Shown here: one piece after another, positions 7,737 through 16,176 of the stretch
Layout: every line of letters begins with the position of its first letter
Position numbering within the stretch: the stretch's first letter is position 1
Assembly: GCF_030730925.1 (NCBI RefSeq)
Contig: NZ_JAVAMB010000011.1
Location: forward strand, 80,625-144,624
Length of the DNA stretch: 64,000 nt
Direction: 5' to 3'
Source of the DNA: Flavobacterium sp. DG2-3
Lineage (GTDB): Bacteria; Bacteroidota; Bacteroidia; Flavobacteriales; Flavobacteriaceae
Notes under the pieces: model-generated
Databases searched by the model: none
What the model was told of the DNA's origin: nothing
What the model saw: only the letters and a program-made list of their open reading frames with translations
Program-made: the position numbers and the translations under genes

Positions 7737-10193
7737 TTAATTTTGTTCATTATTAAAAAATTGATCAAGAGCATTTAAATCTAAGATGTTTACACTGCGT
7801 GCTTTACTGCCTTCAAACGGACCAACAATACCTGCTGCCTCAAGTTGATCGATCAAACGACCAGCTCTGTTGTATCCTAATTTTAATTTTCGCTGCAATA
7901 AAGAAGCAGAACCTTGCTGTGCATTGACAATTATCTCTGCCGCTTCTCTAAATAAAGTATCTCTTTCGGAAATATCTATATCAAGATTGATGCCACTTTC
8001 TTCTCCAACGAACTCTGGAAGCAAATAAGCGTTAGGATACGCTTTTTGTCCGCCAATAAAATCTGTAATTTTTTCCACCTCTGGAGTGTCAATAAACGCG
8101 CACTGAACACGCACAACATCATTTCCATTAGTGTATAATAAATCCCCACGTCCAATAAGCTGATCTGCACCTTGCGTATCCAAAATGGTTCTCGAATCGA
8201 TTTTAGAAGTTACTCTAAAGGCAATTCTAGCAGGGAAATTCGCTTTAATTAAACCTGTAATTACGTTTACAGAAGGTCTTTGTGTGGCAATAATCAAGTG
8301 AATACCAATAGCACGCGCTAACTGAGCCAGACGCGCAATCGGAACTTCGACTTCTTTTCCTGCAGTCATAATCAAATCGGCAAACTCATCGACAACCAAA
8401 ACGATGTAAGGTAAAAATCGGTGACCCGCTTCTGGATTTAATTTTCTAGACTTAAATTTTTCGTTGTATTCTTTAATATTACGAACCATCGCATCTTTTA
8501 ATAAAGAATAACGATTGTCCATTTCTGTACAAAGCGAATTTAAAGTATTAACAACTTTTGCATTGTCTGTAATAATAGCATCTTCTGTGTCTGGAAGCTT
8601 CGCTAAATAATGTCTTTCAATTTTATTGAAAAGTGTAAGCTCTACTTTTTTCGGGTCAACCAAAACAAATTTTACTTCCGCAGGATGTTTTTTGTATAAA
8701 AGCGAAGTTAAAACCGCATTCAATCCGACAGATTTACCTTGTCCCGTTGCTCCAGCCATCAATAAGTGAGGCATTTTTGCCAAATCGACTACAAAAGTTT
8801 CGTTAGAAATGGTTTTTCCTAATGCAATTGGCAATTCCATTTCAGCTTCTTGGAATTTTGCTGCTCCAATAACGCTTTTCATAGAAACCATAGTTGGGTT
8901 TTTGTTCGGAACCTCAATACCGATAGTACCTTTTCCTGGAATTGGTGCAATAATACGAATACCTAGTGCAGATAATGATAAAGCAATATCATCTTCTAAA
9001 CTTTTAATTTTTGAAATTCTAATTCCTGCTTCAGGAACAATTTCGTATAAAGTAACCGATGGACCAACAGTTGCTTTAATCTGTGCAATTTCAATTTTGT
9101 AGTTACGAAGTGTGTCTACAATTCTATTTTTATTTTCTTCTAATTCTTCTTGATTGATTGTAATTCCGCCAGTCGAATATTCTTTTAATAAATCAATGGT
9201 TGGGAATTTGTAATTCGATAAATCCAAAGTCGGGTCAAAAAGTCCGAAATCGGCAACTAGACGAGAAGCTAAGTTTTCTTCGATTATATCTTCCTCCTCT
9301 GCTTTTTCAATAACAAAAGCTTCATCTGGAGTAGCAGTAACTTGCGTAACAGCTGGCTGAATTGGTTTTAGAATAGGATTTAATTCAATTTCAGACGAAT
9401 GAGAAATAGTTGGTTTTAAAGCTTCTTTATTGATCTCGAATTGAGAATCTACAGTTTTAATATGAATGTTATCCAATTCAGGATCGTTTTCTTCCTCTTC
9501 TTCTTTAATAGAAAACTCTTCCAGATTATAAGCACTTTCTGGTTGTGCAACAGCTGGTTTTAATGTGTCTAATTCTGATTTTAATTCTTTTTTAGTCGAA
9601 TCAAAATAAGACTGGATTTTTTCTGGAGATAATTTGATTTTGAAAATCAAGTATACAATTAAACCGAAAAGCAGCGTAAGCAAAGTACCTGTTTTTCCGA
9701 TATAATCTTGAAGGAATATATTTAATTCGTAACCAATTGTACCTCCTAATTCTGGTGCAGAAGTTGCAAAGAAGCCAAATAAAACAGAAACGATAATGAT
9801 GGCAAAAATATCCCAGAACCAAGTGTTTTTGAGTTTTTGGGTCGAAAGTTCCAATGCAAGGAACATTCCCGTAAGGAAAAATAAACGCACGAATATGAAA
9901 GAAGCAAGTCCGAAACCTCGATAGATAATCAAATCGGCAAGATAAGCTCCGAATTTGCCAAGCCAATTCTCAGCCACTTCAGTGCGATCGCCAAGCTGGT
10001 TTACAACGCTTTGATCGTTTTGCCATTGTCCGTTAACGTAAAAAGAAATAAATGCTACCAAAAGAGCAATAGAAAAAAGAACCAAAAGACATCCTAAAAC
10101 AAATTTCTGTTGTTTAGACATCTTAAAAGATCTTTTATTTCCTTCTTGTTTATCGTTTTTTTTATCTACAGTTTCTTTTTTATTTTTTGCCAT
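7737..10193 (-). CDS. ftsK: DNA translocase FtsK
   Basis: This 818-aa DNA pump clears chromosome dimers at the division septum. Order of domains: a basic N-terminus, four or five TM segments (about residues 28-185), an acidic linker (~200-320), then the motor with Walker A GATGQGKSVGLN and Walker B IVLVVDEFADL, and the conserved ATQRPSVNVITGLIKANFP. The C-terminal gamma winged helix, which reads KOPS sites, begins about residue 750 (QGSASLLQRKLKLGYNRAGRLIDQLE). The length is normal for a Bacteroidota FtsK with a short linker. It is part of the leftward run from tpx. Confidence 0.95.
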   Translation of the reverse strand: MAKNKKETVDKKNDKQEGNKRSFKMSKQQKFVLGCLLVLFSIALLVAFISFYVNGQWQNDQSVVNQLGDRTEVAENWLGKFGAYLADLIIYRGFGLASFIFVRLFFLTGMFLALELSTQKLKNTWFWDIFAIIIVSVLFGFFATSAPELGGTIGYELNIFLQDYIGKTGTLLTLLFGLIVYLIFKIKLSPEKIQSYFDSTKKELKSELDTLKPAVAQPESAYNLEEFSIKEEEEENDPELDNIHIKTVDSQFEINKEALKPTISHSSEIELNPILKPIQPAVTQVTATPDEAFVIEKAEEEDIIEENLASRLVADFGLFDPTLDLSNYKFPTIDLLKEYSTGGITINQEELEENKNRIVDTLRNYKIEIAQIKATVGPSVTLYEIVPEAGIRISKIKSLEDDIALSLSALGIRIIAPIPGKGTIGIEVPNKNPTMVSMKSVIGAAKFQEAEMELPIALGKTISNETFVVDLAKMPHLLMAGATGQGKSVGLNAVLTSLLYKKHPAEVKFVLVDPKKVELTLFNKIERHYLAKLPDTEDAIITDNAKVVNTLNSLCTEMDNRYSLLKDAMVRNIKEYNEKFKSRKLNPEAGHRFLPYIVLVVDEFADLIMTAGKEVEVPIARLAQLARAIGIHLIIATQRPSVNVITGLIKANFPARIAFRVTSKIDSRTILDTQGADQLIGRGDLLYTNGNDVVRVQCAFIDTPEVEKITDFIGGQKAYPNAYLLPEFVGEESGINLDIDISERDTLFREAAEIIVNAQQGSASLLQRKLKLGYNRAGRLIDQLEAAGIVGPFEGSKARSVNILDLNALDQFFNNEQN

Positions 10194-10211
10194 TCTTGCG
10201 TTTTCCTTTGC

Positions 10212-10586
10212 CTAAATAAATTTTGGAATATAAATAATCAAGCCTATTGCTATTGCAGTCATTGCAGCAAAAAATACTGCCCCTGCAGCGATATCTTTTA
10301 TAAAACCGATTCGTCTGCTAAAATCGGGGTGGATAAAATCGGCTATTTTTTCAACTGCCGTATTTAATCCTTCAATGCTTAAAACAAAACCGATGGCTAA
10401 TGTCTGACATAGCCATTCGGTTTGTGATATATGAAAATAGAACCCAGCGATGGTCATGATAATTCCCAGTGAGAATTGCACCATAATGCTGTGTTCGGTT
10501 TTTATTAATTTTACAGCTCCATTAAAAGCATATTTCATACTTTTTAAACGACCTGTAACAAAGGTATTATCTTTTTGAAACTCCAT
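10212..10586 (-). CDS. Diacylglycerol kinase family protein (DgkA type)
   Basis: This 124-aa integral membrane protein shows the DgkA signature: a cytoplasmic amphipathic start (GRLKSMKYAFNGAVKLIKTEHS), then three TM helices, with the active-site segment IEGLNTAVEKIADFIHPDFS containing E-x-x-N-T-A-x-E. Such enzymes phosphorylate diacylglycerol or undecaprenol in the inner membrane; the Gram-negative context suggests either. It lies 13 nt downstream of tpx and 18 nt upstream of ftsK on the same strand, so co-transcription is likely. Confidence 0.9.
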   Translation of the reverse strand: MEFQKDNTFVTGRLKSMKYAFNGAVKLIKTEHSIMVQFSLGIIMTIAGFYFHISQTEWLCQTLAIGFVLSIEGLNTAVEKIADFIHPDFSRRIGFIKDIAAGAVFFAAMTAIAIGLIIYIPKFI

Positions 10587-10599
10587 TTAAAGGAAAATA

Positions 10600-11097
10600 T
10601 TATAGTACAGCTAAAGCAGCTTCGTAATTTGGTTCGTTTGCGATTTCAGCAACTTGTTCTGTGTGAAGAACTTTTCCATTTTCATCAACAACAATGATTA
10701 CTCTTGAATGTAAACCTGCTAATGGTCCGTCAACAATTTCAAGTCCGTTTGCTTTACCAAAAGCACCAGTTTGGAAATCTGATAAGTTTACTACATTTTC
10801 TAAACCTTCAGCACCACAAAAACGTTTTTGAGCAAAAGGCAAATCTCTAGAGATACATAGAACAGTTGTGTTTTCTAATCCGCTTGCGCTTGCATTGAAA
10901 GTTCTAACCGATGTTGCACAAGTTCCTGTATCTACACTTGGGAAGATGTTTAAAACTAATTTTTTACCAGCGAAATTACTTAAAGAAGCAACTGATAAAT
11001 CGTTTTGTACTAATTTGAAGTCAGCTAATTGCGATCCAACTGCTGGTAATTCGCCTGATGTATGAACTGGATTTCCTCCTAATGTGATAGATGCCAT
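10600..11097 (-). CDS. tpx: Thiol peroxidase (atypical 2-Cys peroxiredoxin)
   Basis: This 165-aa Tpx has the peroxidatic Cys60 in PSVDTGTCATSVR and the resolving Cys94 in QKRFCGAEGL, both at the spacing typical of the family. It reduces lipid and alkyl hydroperoxides using thioredoxin. The normal start MASITLGGNPVHTSGELP is intact. A -7 box is found 27 nt upstream. It is first in a leftward run that continues through dgkA and ftsK. Confidence 0.95.
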   Translation of the reverse strand: MASITLGGNPVHTSGELPAVGSQLADFKLVQNDLSVASLSNFAGKKLVLNIFPSVDTGTCATSVRTFNASASGLENTTVLCISRDLPFAQKRFCGAEGLENVVNLSDFQTGAFGKANGLEIVDGPLAGLHSRVIIVVDENGKVLHTEQVAEIANEPNYEAALAVL

Positions 11098-11123
11098 GAT
11101 TTTTGTTTAAAATTAATGAGGCT

Positions 11124-11131
11124 CAAAAGTA
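11124..11131 (-). promoter_or_regulatory. -7 promoter element upstream of tpx
   Basis: TACTTTTG on the minus strand matches TAnnTTTG and is the same octamer found before the peroxiredoxin gene at 1017. A clear -33 TTTG is not seen at the expected distance. Confidence 0.45.
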
Positions 11132-11319
11132 AGGATTAAAATTTGAATCTAAAAGTATTTGTTATGGGTTTAAGGAGAGATTAAGAATGGTTTTGGGTAG
11201 CCACGAATTCACTAATTTACGTGTAGATAATTTGTCAAAGTTTAAAAATTTGACAAAGTTTTTCGATATAAATTGCCTCCAGCTTTAGCTAGTAGCACTT
11301 CAATCTAATGTATTATAAA

Positions 11320-11352
11320 CAAAAACGGATGAGTTAATTTTCTCATCCGTCT
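11320..11352 (-). terminator. Terminator at the end of the mannan-utilisation gene run
   Basis: Perfect 9-bp stem ACGGATGAG (11325-11333) / CTCATCCGT (11342-11350). On the minus strand it is followed by TTTTTG. It lies just 3' of the ROK kinase gene, closing the leftward glycan operon. Confidence 0.8.
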
Positions 11353-11357
11353 TTATT

Positions 11358-12257
11358 TTAATCACAAAGAAAACTCACTGCTCCTAGTAAGGCGGCAATT
11401 TCATTATCGTTTGAAATGGAAACCTCAACTTTTAATCCTGATTCTTGAATCGTTTTATTAAATGATGCTAAAAACAAATCGCTAGCATTGGCAATTTTTC
11501 CGCCGATAATAATATGATCTGCTGTGAATTTTTGAATCCACGGAATAACAACTTTGGCTAAATCCTCCCCCATTCTTTCGAAAACTGAAATGGCCGACTG
11601 ATCTCCACTTTTCGCTAAAGCATACAATTCTAAACCATTATTAAGATCTTCATTGCTTAAAGATTTATAATGTGACAAAAGACCTCTAACCGAAACATAA
11701 TCTTCTGCCATACCTTCTTTATAAGGCAAATTATATATTTCTCCATCAGCTGGAACAGAATTGCCTGAACTGATTGATACTCCTTTATCAATAAAACAAG
11801 CACCTAATCCTGTGCCTAAGGTAACGGCCATTACTTTTTTAGAAAGATTTTCTTGCTGTTTAAAAACCTCCCCTTTTCCAAAACAAACGGCATCATTTTC
11901 AAAAAGAACCGGAAAATCTGCATTAAAACCAAGAGTTTCTAAAAGCAATTCTCTAATGTTTAATGCGTAAAAATGTTCGTATTTGGACTGGTCTTTAATC
12001 CAACAGATGCCGTTTTTATAATCAAATGGGCCAGGCATGCAAACTGCTATTCCCGTAATATTTTTAATTTTAGAATTTTCTATTGCAGTGCAGATTACTT
12101 TTTTCCAGATATTCATGACCTCAGATACGGACTTATTCGAATCGAAAGATTCTTTGCAGAGCGAAAAGTCCAAAACTTTCATATCGGTTTTATTGATAAC
12201 CGCGGCAGTAATATGCGTTCCTCCTATATCTAGCCCAATGGCATGTGATGTATTCAT
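11358..12257 (-). CDS. ROK family sugar kinase
   Basis: This 299-aa protein has the ROK fold: phosphate loop GLDIGGTHITAAVI at the N-terminus, catalytic region LFENDAVCFGKGE, and VTLGTGLGACFIDKG. The zinc-binding CxCGxxGCxE segment normally found after the GE..H motif is absent; the region reads GEIYNLPYKEGMAEDYVSVR. The enzyme probably phosphorylates the sugar released by the locus (mannose, or glucose/GlcNAc). It lies 22 nt after the GH125 gene and is the last gene before the terminator. Substrate is inferred from context only. Confidence 0.85.
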   Translation of the reverse strand: MNTSHAIGLDIGGTHITAAVINKTDMKVLDFSLCKESFDSNKSVSEVMNIWKKVICTAIENSKIKNITGIAVCMPGPFDYKNGICWIKDQSKYEHFYALNIRELLLETLGFNADFPVLFENDAVCFGKGEVFKQQENLSKKVMAVTLGTGLGACFIDKGVSISSGNSVPADGEIYNLPYKEGMAEDYVSVRGLLSHYKSLSNEDLNNGLELYALAKSGDQSAISVFERMGEDLAKVVIPWIQKFTADHIIIGGKIANASDLFLASFNKTIQESGLKVEVSISNDNEIAALLGAVSFLCD

Positions 12258-12279
12258 TTTTACTTTTTTAGCTTTAGTA

Positions 12280-13743
12280 CTAGATATTTTTATCTTTTAA
12301 AATTTGAGGATAATGAATATTGGTGTGCACAATCATTTCGCCGAATAATGTATTGGCCCAAGCAAACCATTTACGAGTAAATTTGTTCACATCGTCTTTA
12401 TGAAATGATTCGTGCATAAATCCAGTATCGGCATTGGTTTTAATTAAATTGCTGATACAGGCTTTTATTTCTTTTTCGTCTACACTCGTAATCGCTCTTA
12501 AAACAATACTCATAGGCCAGATCGTATCGACTCCCGTGTGTGGACCTCCAATACCTTCTCCTGCTTTTCCTTTGTAGAAAAATGGATTGTTTTCTGATAG
12601 CACTACTTTTCTTGTATTCAAATACAAAGGGTCATTTGGAGCAATTGCGCCTAAATAAGGCAATGATAGTAACGAAGGCACATTGGCATCGTCCATCATA
12701 TGGAAACTTCCGTATCCGTTTACTTCAAAAGCAATAATTTTTCCGAATTTTGGGTGATTGATGATTCCGTGTTCGTTAAGACCTTTTTGAACTTGATCTC
12801 TTAATTCTGTCGCCTTTGCCACTAAATCATCGTCTTTTAAAGCTGGAAGAGAGAAAATCTCAATCAGATATCCTAATATTTCAATGGCGAACATATTACT
12901 CGGAATCAAGTATCCAAACAAAGTAGAATCGTCACTTGGTCTAAAAGTCGACACAATTAATCCGCACGGTTTTACAGGATATCCGTAACCGCCTAACGGA
13001 ACACCATCTGTTGCCCACGCCGTTTGACGCTGAAAACTGTAAGGTCCTCCTTTTCCGTCTAATCTTTGCTGTTCTTTAAAAGTTTGCAGAACTAATAGCA
13101 TAGCTTCTTTCCATTTTGCATCAAATAAACTGATATCTCCTGTTTCTTTCCAATACCCGTGCGCTAAACGAACCGGATAACACAAACTGTCAATTTCCCA
13201 TTTTCTTTCATGAATTCCGGGCTGCATTTTGGTAAGGTCATTTTTCCATTCGCTTTCCTTCGCAAAATCTTTATAAAAAGCATTCGCATACGGATCGAGC
13301 AGAATACATTTCGCTTGACGATTAATTACTCCTTTTACCAATTCTGCCAATTTTGGATCTTCTTTTACAAACGGAATATACGGCCAAATCTGCGCTGTAC
13401 TGTCTCTAAGCCACATGGCATCGATATCTCCTGTAATGACATACGTATCTGGTTTTCCATCTATAATTTCAAAATCGACTGTGGTATCTAGTGTATTTGG
13501 AAAACAGTTTTCGAAAATCCATGCCAATTCTGGATTAGCGATTTGTTTTTTTACACGAACGATAGCAGCTTCGATTGCTTTACTTGTAAATTTTCTTTCG
13601 GCAACTGGAGGTCTTTTTGAAACAAAATCTTTTAAAGGAAATTGAAAAATATCTGAATTAAACCCGAAAGCTTCTGTTTGAATTGCCAATAATCCTGCTG
13701 AAAAAATGCCTGCGTTTTTTATAAATTTTCTACGTGACTGCAT
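12280..13743 (-). CDS. Glycoside hydrolase family 125 exo-alpha-1,6-mannosidase
   Basis: This 487-aa protein belongs to GH125, inverting enzymes that cleave terminal non-reducing alpha-1,6-mannose. Supporting stretches are TGDIDAMWLRDSTAQIWPY, a family hallmark near residue 105, YGYPVKPCGLIVSTFRPSDD, HTGVDTIWPMSIVLRA and HESFHKDDVNKFTRKWFAWAN near the C-terminus. The N-terminus MQSRRKFIKNAG fits the Tat motif SRRxFIK followed by a hydrophobic stretch, so it should be exported folded to the periplasm. It lies 6 nt from the first GH92 gene. Together they would trim the alpha-mannose arms of N-glycans or mannan. Confidence 0.92.
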   Translation of the reverse strand: MQSRRKFIKNAGIFSAGLLAIQTEAFGFNSDIFQFPLKDFVSKRPPVAERKFTSKAIEAAIVRVKKQIANPELAWIFENCFPNTLDTTVDFEIIDGKPDTYVITGDIDAMWLRDSTAQIWPYIPFVKEDPKLAELVKGVINRQAKCILLDPYANAFYKDFAKESEWKNDLTKMQPGIHERKWEIDSLCYPVRLAHGYWKETGDISLFDAKWKEAMLLVLQTFKEQQRLDGKGGPYSFQRQTAWATDGVPLGGYGYPVKPCGLIVSTFRPSDDSTLFGYLIPSNMFAIEILGYLIEIFSLPALKDDDLVAKATELRDQVQKGLNEHGIINHPKFGKIIAFEVNGYGSFHMMDDANVPSLLSLPYLGAIAPNDPLYLNTRKVVLSENNPFFYKGKAGEGIGGPHTGVDTIWPMSIVLRAITSVDEKEIKACISNLIKTNADTGFMHESFHKDDVNKFTRKWFAWANTLFGEMIVHTNIHYPQILKDKNI

Positions 13744-13749
13744 ATCTTT

Positions 13750-16032
13750 TTATTTTGAATTTGAATAAGAATATGGGAATGCTTCTTTTGTTGTACCTCT
13801 TTTAAAATTAGGCGAATTGGTCATATCAAAATTTAATTCCCCGCCTTTTAACACCTCAAAATGATTGATATAATTTTTAGTATGAAGGGAATTATTCCAT
13901 TGTAACTCGTTTACATATTTGTTGGTTTCCGAATTATTTGGCGCGTTGATAATAAGCTGTTTTCCGTTTTCTAATTGTAAGGTTGTTTTCTTAAATAAAG
14001 GCGCCCCCAAAACATATTCGTCTGTCGCCGGACAAACTGGATAAAATCCCATGGCAGAGAAAATATACCATGCAGAAGTCTGACCGTTATCTTCGTCTCC
14101 GCAATAGCCATCTGGCGTTGGTTTGTACAAACGATTCATTACTTCTCTCGACCAATATTGCGCTTTCCAAGGTTCTCCAGCATAATTGTACAAATAAATC
14201 ATGTGTTGAATGGGCTGATTTCCGTGGGCATATTGCCCCATGTTCATGATCTGCATTTCGCGAATTTCATGAATCACGGCTCCGTAATAACTGTCATCAA
14301 AAATTGGAGGAGTCGTAAATACTGCATCTAATTTTGCTGTGAAATTTTTCTCTCCGCCCATTAAATCAATCAAACCTTGAATGTCATGAAAAACGCTCCA
14401 GCTGTAATGCCAGCTGTTTCCTTCGGTAAAGGCGTCTCCCCATTTAAACGGATTAAAGTTCGCTGGGAAACTGCCGTCTTTATTTCTTCCGCTCATTAAA
14501 CCTACTGCTGGATTATAGAGTTTTTTATAATTCAGCATTCGTTTTTCATACAAACTAATTTCTTTTTTCGGGCGATTTAATGCTTTTGCCAATTTCCAAA
14601 TCGTAAAATCATCATAAGCATATTCTAAAGTGCGAGCCGCATTTTCGTTGATTTTTACATCATACGGAACATATCCTAAAGTATTATAATACTCCACTCC
14701 TTTTCTCCCCACCGCTTCTAGCGGACCTTCGTTATTCGCTCCGTGCAGCAAAGCTCCGTACAAAGTATTGATGTCATAACCGCGTAATCCTTTTATGTAA
14801 GCATCAGAAACTACAGAAGCAGAATTGTTGCCTACCATTACATTTCTAAATCCTGGACTTGACCATTCTGGCAAGAATCCGCCTTCTTTATAATCGTTTA
14901 TTAATCCTTCCTGCATTTCTTTATTTATAGACGGATAAACCAGATTTAGCAAAGGATATAAAGCACGAAAAGTATCCCAAAATCCAGTTCCTGCATACAT
15001 ATATCCCGGCAGCACTTTTCCGTTGTAGGGACTGTAGTGCACAATTTTTCCATCTTTATCAATTTCATATTGTTTTTGAGGAAAACAAACAGTTCGGTAT
15101 AAACACGAATAAAAAGTCTTTAGCTGATCTGTATTGGTATCTTCTATAGCAATTTTTCCTAAAACTTTATTCCATTCTGCTTTAGATTGCGCAACGGTTT
15201 CTTCAAAAGTAGCTTCCCCCAATTCTTTTAAATTTAATTCGGCCTGTTCAAAACTTATAAAAGAAGAAGCCACTTTCACATTGACTTTCTCTCCTTTTTT
15301 GGTTTTAAATCCAATAACTGCACCGACATGATTCCCTTCTGATTCTAATTTATCAGCGGCTAAATCTTTATTCAGCCAAGTTGAATTCGCTTCAAACTTT
15401 TTATCAAACAACAAAACAAAATAGTTTTTAAAATTTTGAGGAACTCCGCCGCTGTTGCGTGTTGTATAACCAATTATTTTATTTTCTGAAGGAATTATTT
15501 TGATATAAGAACCTTTATCGAATGCATCAATTATAATGGAAGATTTTTCGTTTTCTGGAAATGTAATCTGAAAATGCGCTGCTCTTTCTGTTGTGGTAAT
15601 TTCGGTGGTAACGTCATGATCAGCCAAATAAACGCTGTAATAATAGGGTTTTGAAACCTCAGCTTTATGACTGAACCAACTCGCGCGTTCGTCTTCGGCG
15701 AAAGCCAATTTACCCGTAACCGGCATAATCGAAAACTGACCGTAATCGTTCATCCACGGTGAAGGCTGATGCGTTTGCTTAAATCCTTTTATTTTCTCGG
15801 CAGTATACGTATAGGCCCAACCATCGCCCATTTTTCCAGTTTGAGGCGTCCAGAAATTCATTCCCCACGGTCGACAAACTGCAGGATACGTATTCCCGTT
15901 TGAAAGATTATGCAGCGATTGTGTTCCCATTAAAGGATTTACATATTCTACAGGATCTAAGTTTTTTACCTGTGCATTTAAGAAAAGGCAGGATTGCAAT
16001 ATTCCTAAAAAAATTAAACTCTTTATTTTCAT
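13750..16032 (-). CDS. Glycoside hydrolase family 92 alpha-mannosidase (1)
   Basis: A 760-aa exo-acting, calcium-dependent alpha-mannosidase. It has a signal peptide MKIKSLIFLGILQSCLFLNA, an N-terminal beta-sandwich starting DPVEYVNPLMGT, and the catalytic (alpha/alpha)6 barrel with TGFWDTFRALYPL, EGNSWHYSWSVFHD, HGNQPIQHMIYLYN and the signature GDEDNGQTSAWYIFSAMGFY. The specificity (alpha-1,2, -1,3 or -1,4) cannot be read by eye. I place the start at 16032: an upstream in-frame ATG (16062) lies inside a perfect 31-bp inverted repeat and would spoil the signal peptide. It shares little identity with the next GH92, suggesting different linkage preferences. Confidence 0.92.
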   Translation of the reverse strand: MKIKSLIFLGILQSCLFLNAQVKNLDPVEYVNPLMGTQSLHNLSNGNTYPAVCRPWGMNFWTPQTGKMGDGWAYTYTAEKIKGFKQTHQPSPWMNDYGQFSIMPVTGKLAFAEDERASWFSHKAEVSKPYYYSVYLADHDVTTEITTTERAAHFQITFPENEKSSIIIDAFDKGSYIKIIPSENKIIGYTTRNSGGVPQNFKNYFVLLFDKKFEANSTWLNKDLAADKLESEGNHVGAVIGFKTKKGEKVNVKVASSFISFEQAELNLKELGEATFEETVAQSKAEWNKVLGKIAIEDTNTDQLKTFYSCLYRTVCFPQKQYEIDKDGKIVHYSPYNGKVLPGYMYAGTGFWDTFRALYPLLNLVYPSINKEMQEGLINDYKEGGFLPEWSSPGFRNVMVGNNSASVVSDAYIKGLRGYDINTLYGALLHGANNEGPLEAVGRKGVEYYNTLGYVPYDVKINENAARTLEYAYDDFTIWKLAKALNRPKKEISLYEKRMLNYKKLYNPAVGLMSGRNKDGSFPANFNPFKWGDAFTEGNSWHYSWSVFHDIQGLIDLMGGEKNFTAKLDAVFTTPPIFDDSYYGAVIHEIREMQIMNMGQYAHGNQPIQHMIYLYNYAGEPWKAQYWSREVMNRLYKPTPDGYCGDEDNGQTSAWYIFSAMGFYPVCPATDEYVLGAPLFKKTTLQLENGKQLIINAPNNSETNKYVNELQWNNSLHTKNYINHFEVLKGGELNFDMTNSPNFKRGTTKEAFPYSYSNSK

Positions 16033-16045
16033 ATTATATGTGTTA

Positions 16046-16154
16046 TCCTGCAAGGTTTCCAAAACCTTGTAGGTATTTATCTTTTTTGCGAAATTTAAAT
16101 CTCATTTATCTAAACTTTAAATTATACCTACAAGGTTTTGGAAACCTTGCAGGA
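16046..16154. repeat. 31-bp perfect inverted repeat between the GH92 genes
   Basis: Left arm 16046-16076 (starts TCCTGCAAGGTTTCC) and right arm 16124-16154 are exact reverse complements over 31 nt, separated by 47 nt. Each arm is itself nearly palindromic (CAAGGTTTCCAAAACCTTG). It lies between two co-directional genes. It may be a dispersed flavobacterial repeat that would fold as a long hairpin in the operon mRNA. Confidence 0.85.
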
Positions 16155-16176
16155 ACGTGTAATCTAAAATCTAAAA

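Noticed and set aside
8809..9102. Plus-strand ORF inside ftsK
   Set aside because: It is antisense to the conserved FtsK motor region and shows no family pattern. Other antisense ORFs (e.g. 5327-5515, 7226-7600, 25203-25478, 44232-44498) were rejected likewise.
16033..16062. Upstream start of the first GH92 gene
   Set aside because: The extra ten codons fall partly in the 31-bp inverted repeat and would put charged residues before the signal peptide. The ATG at 16032 is better.
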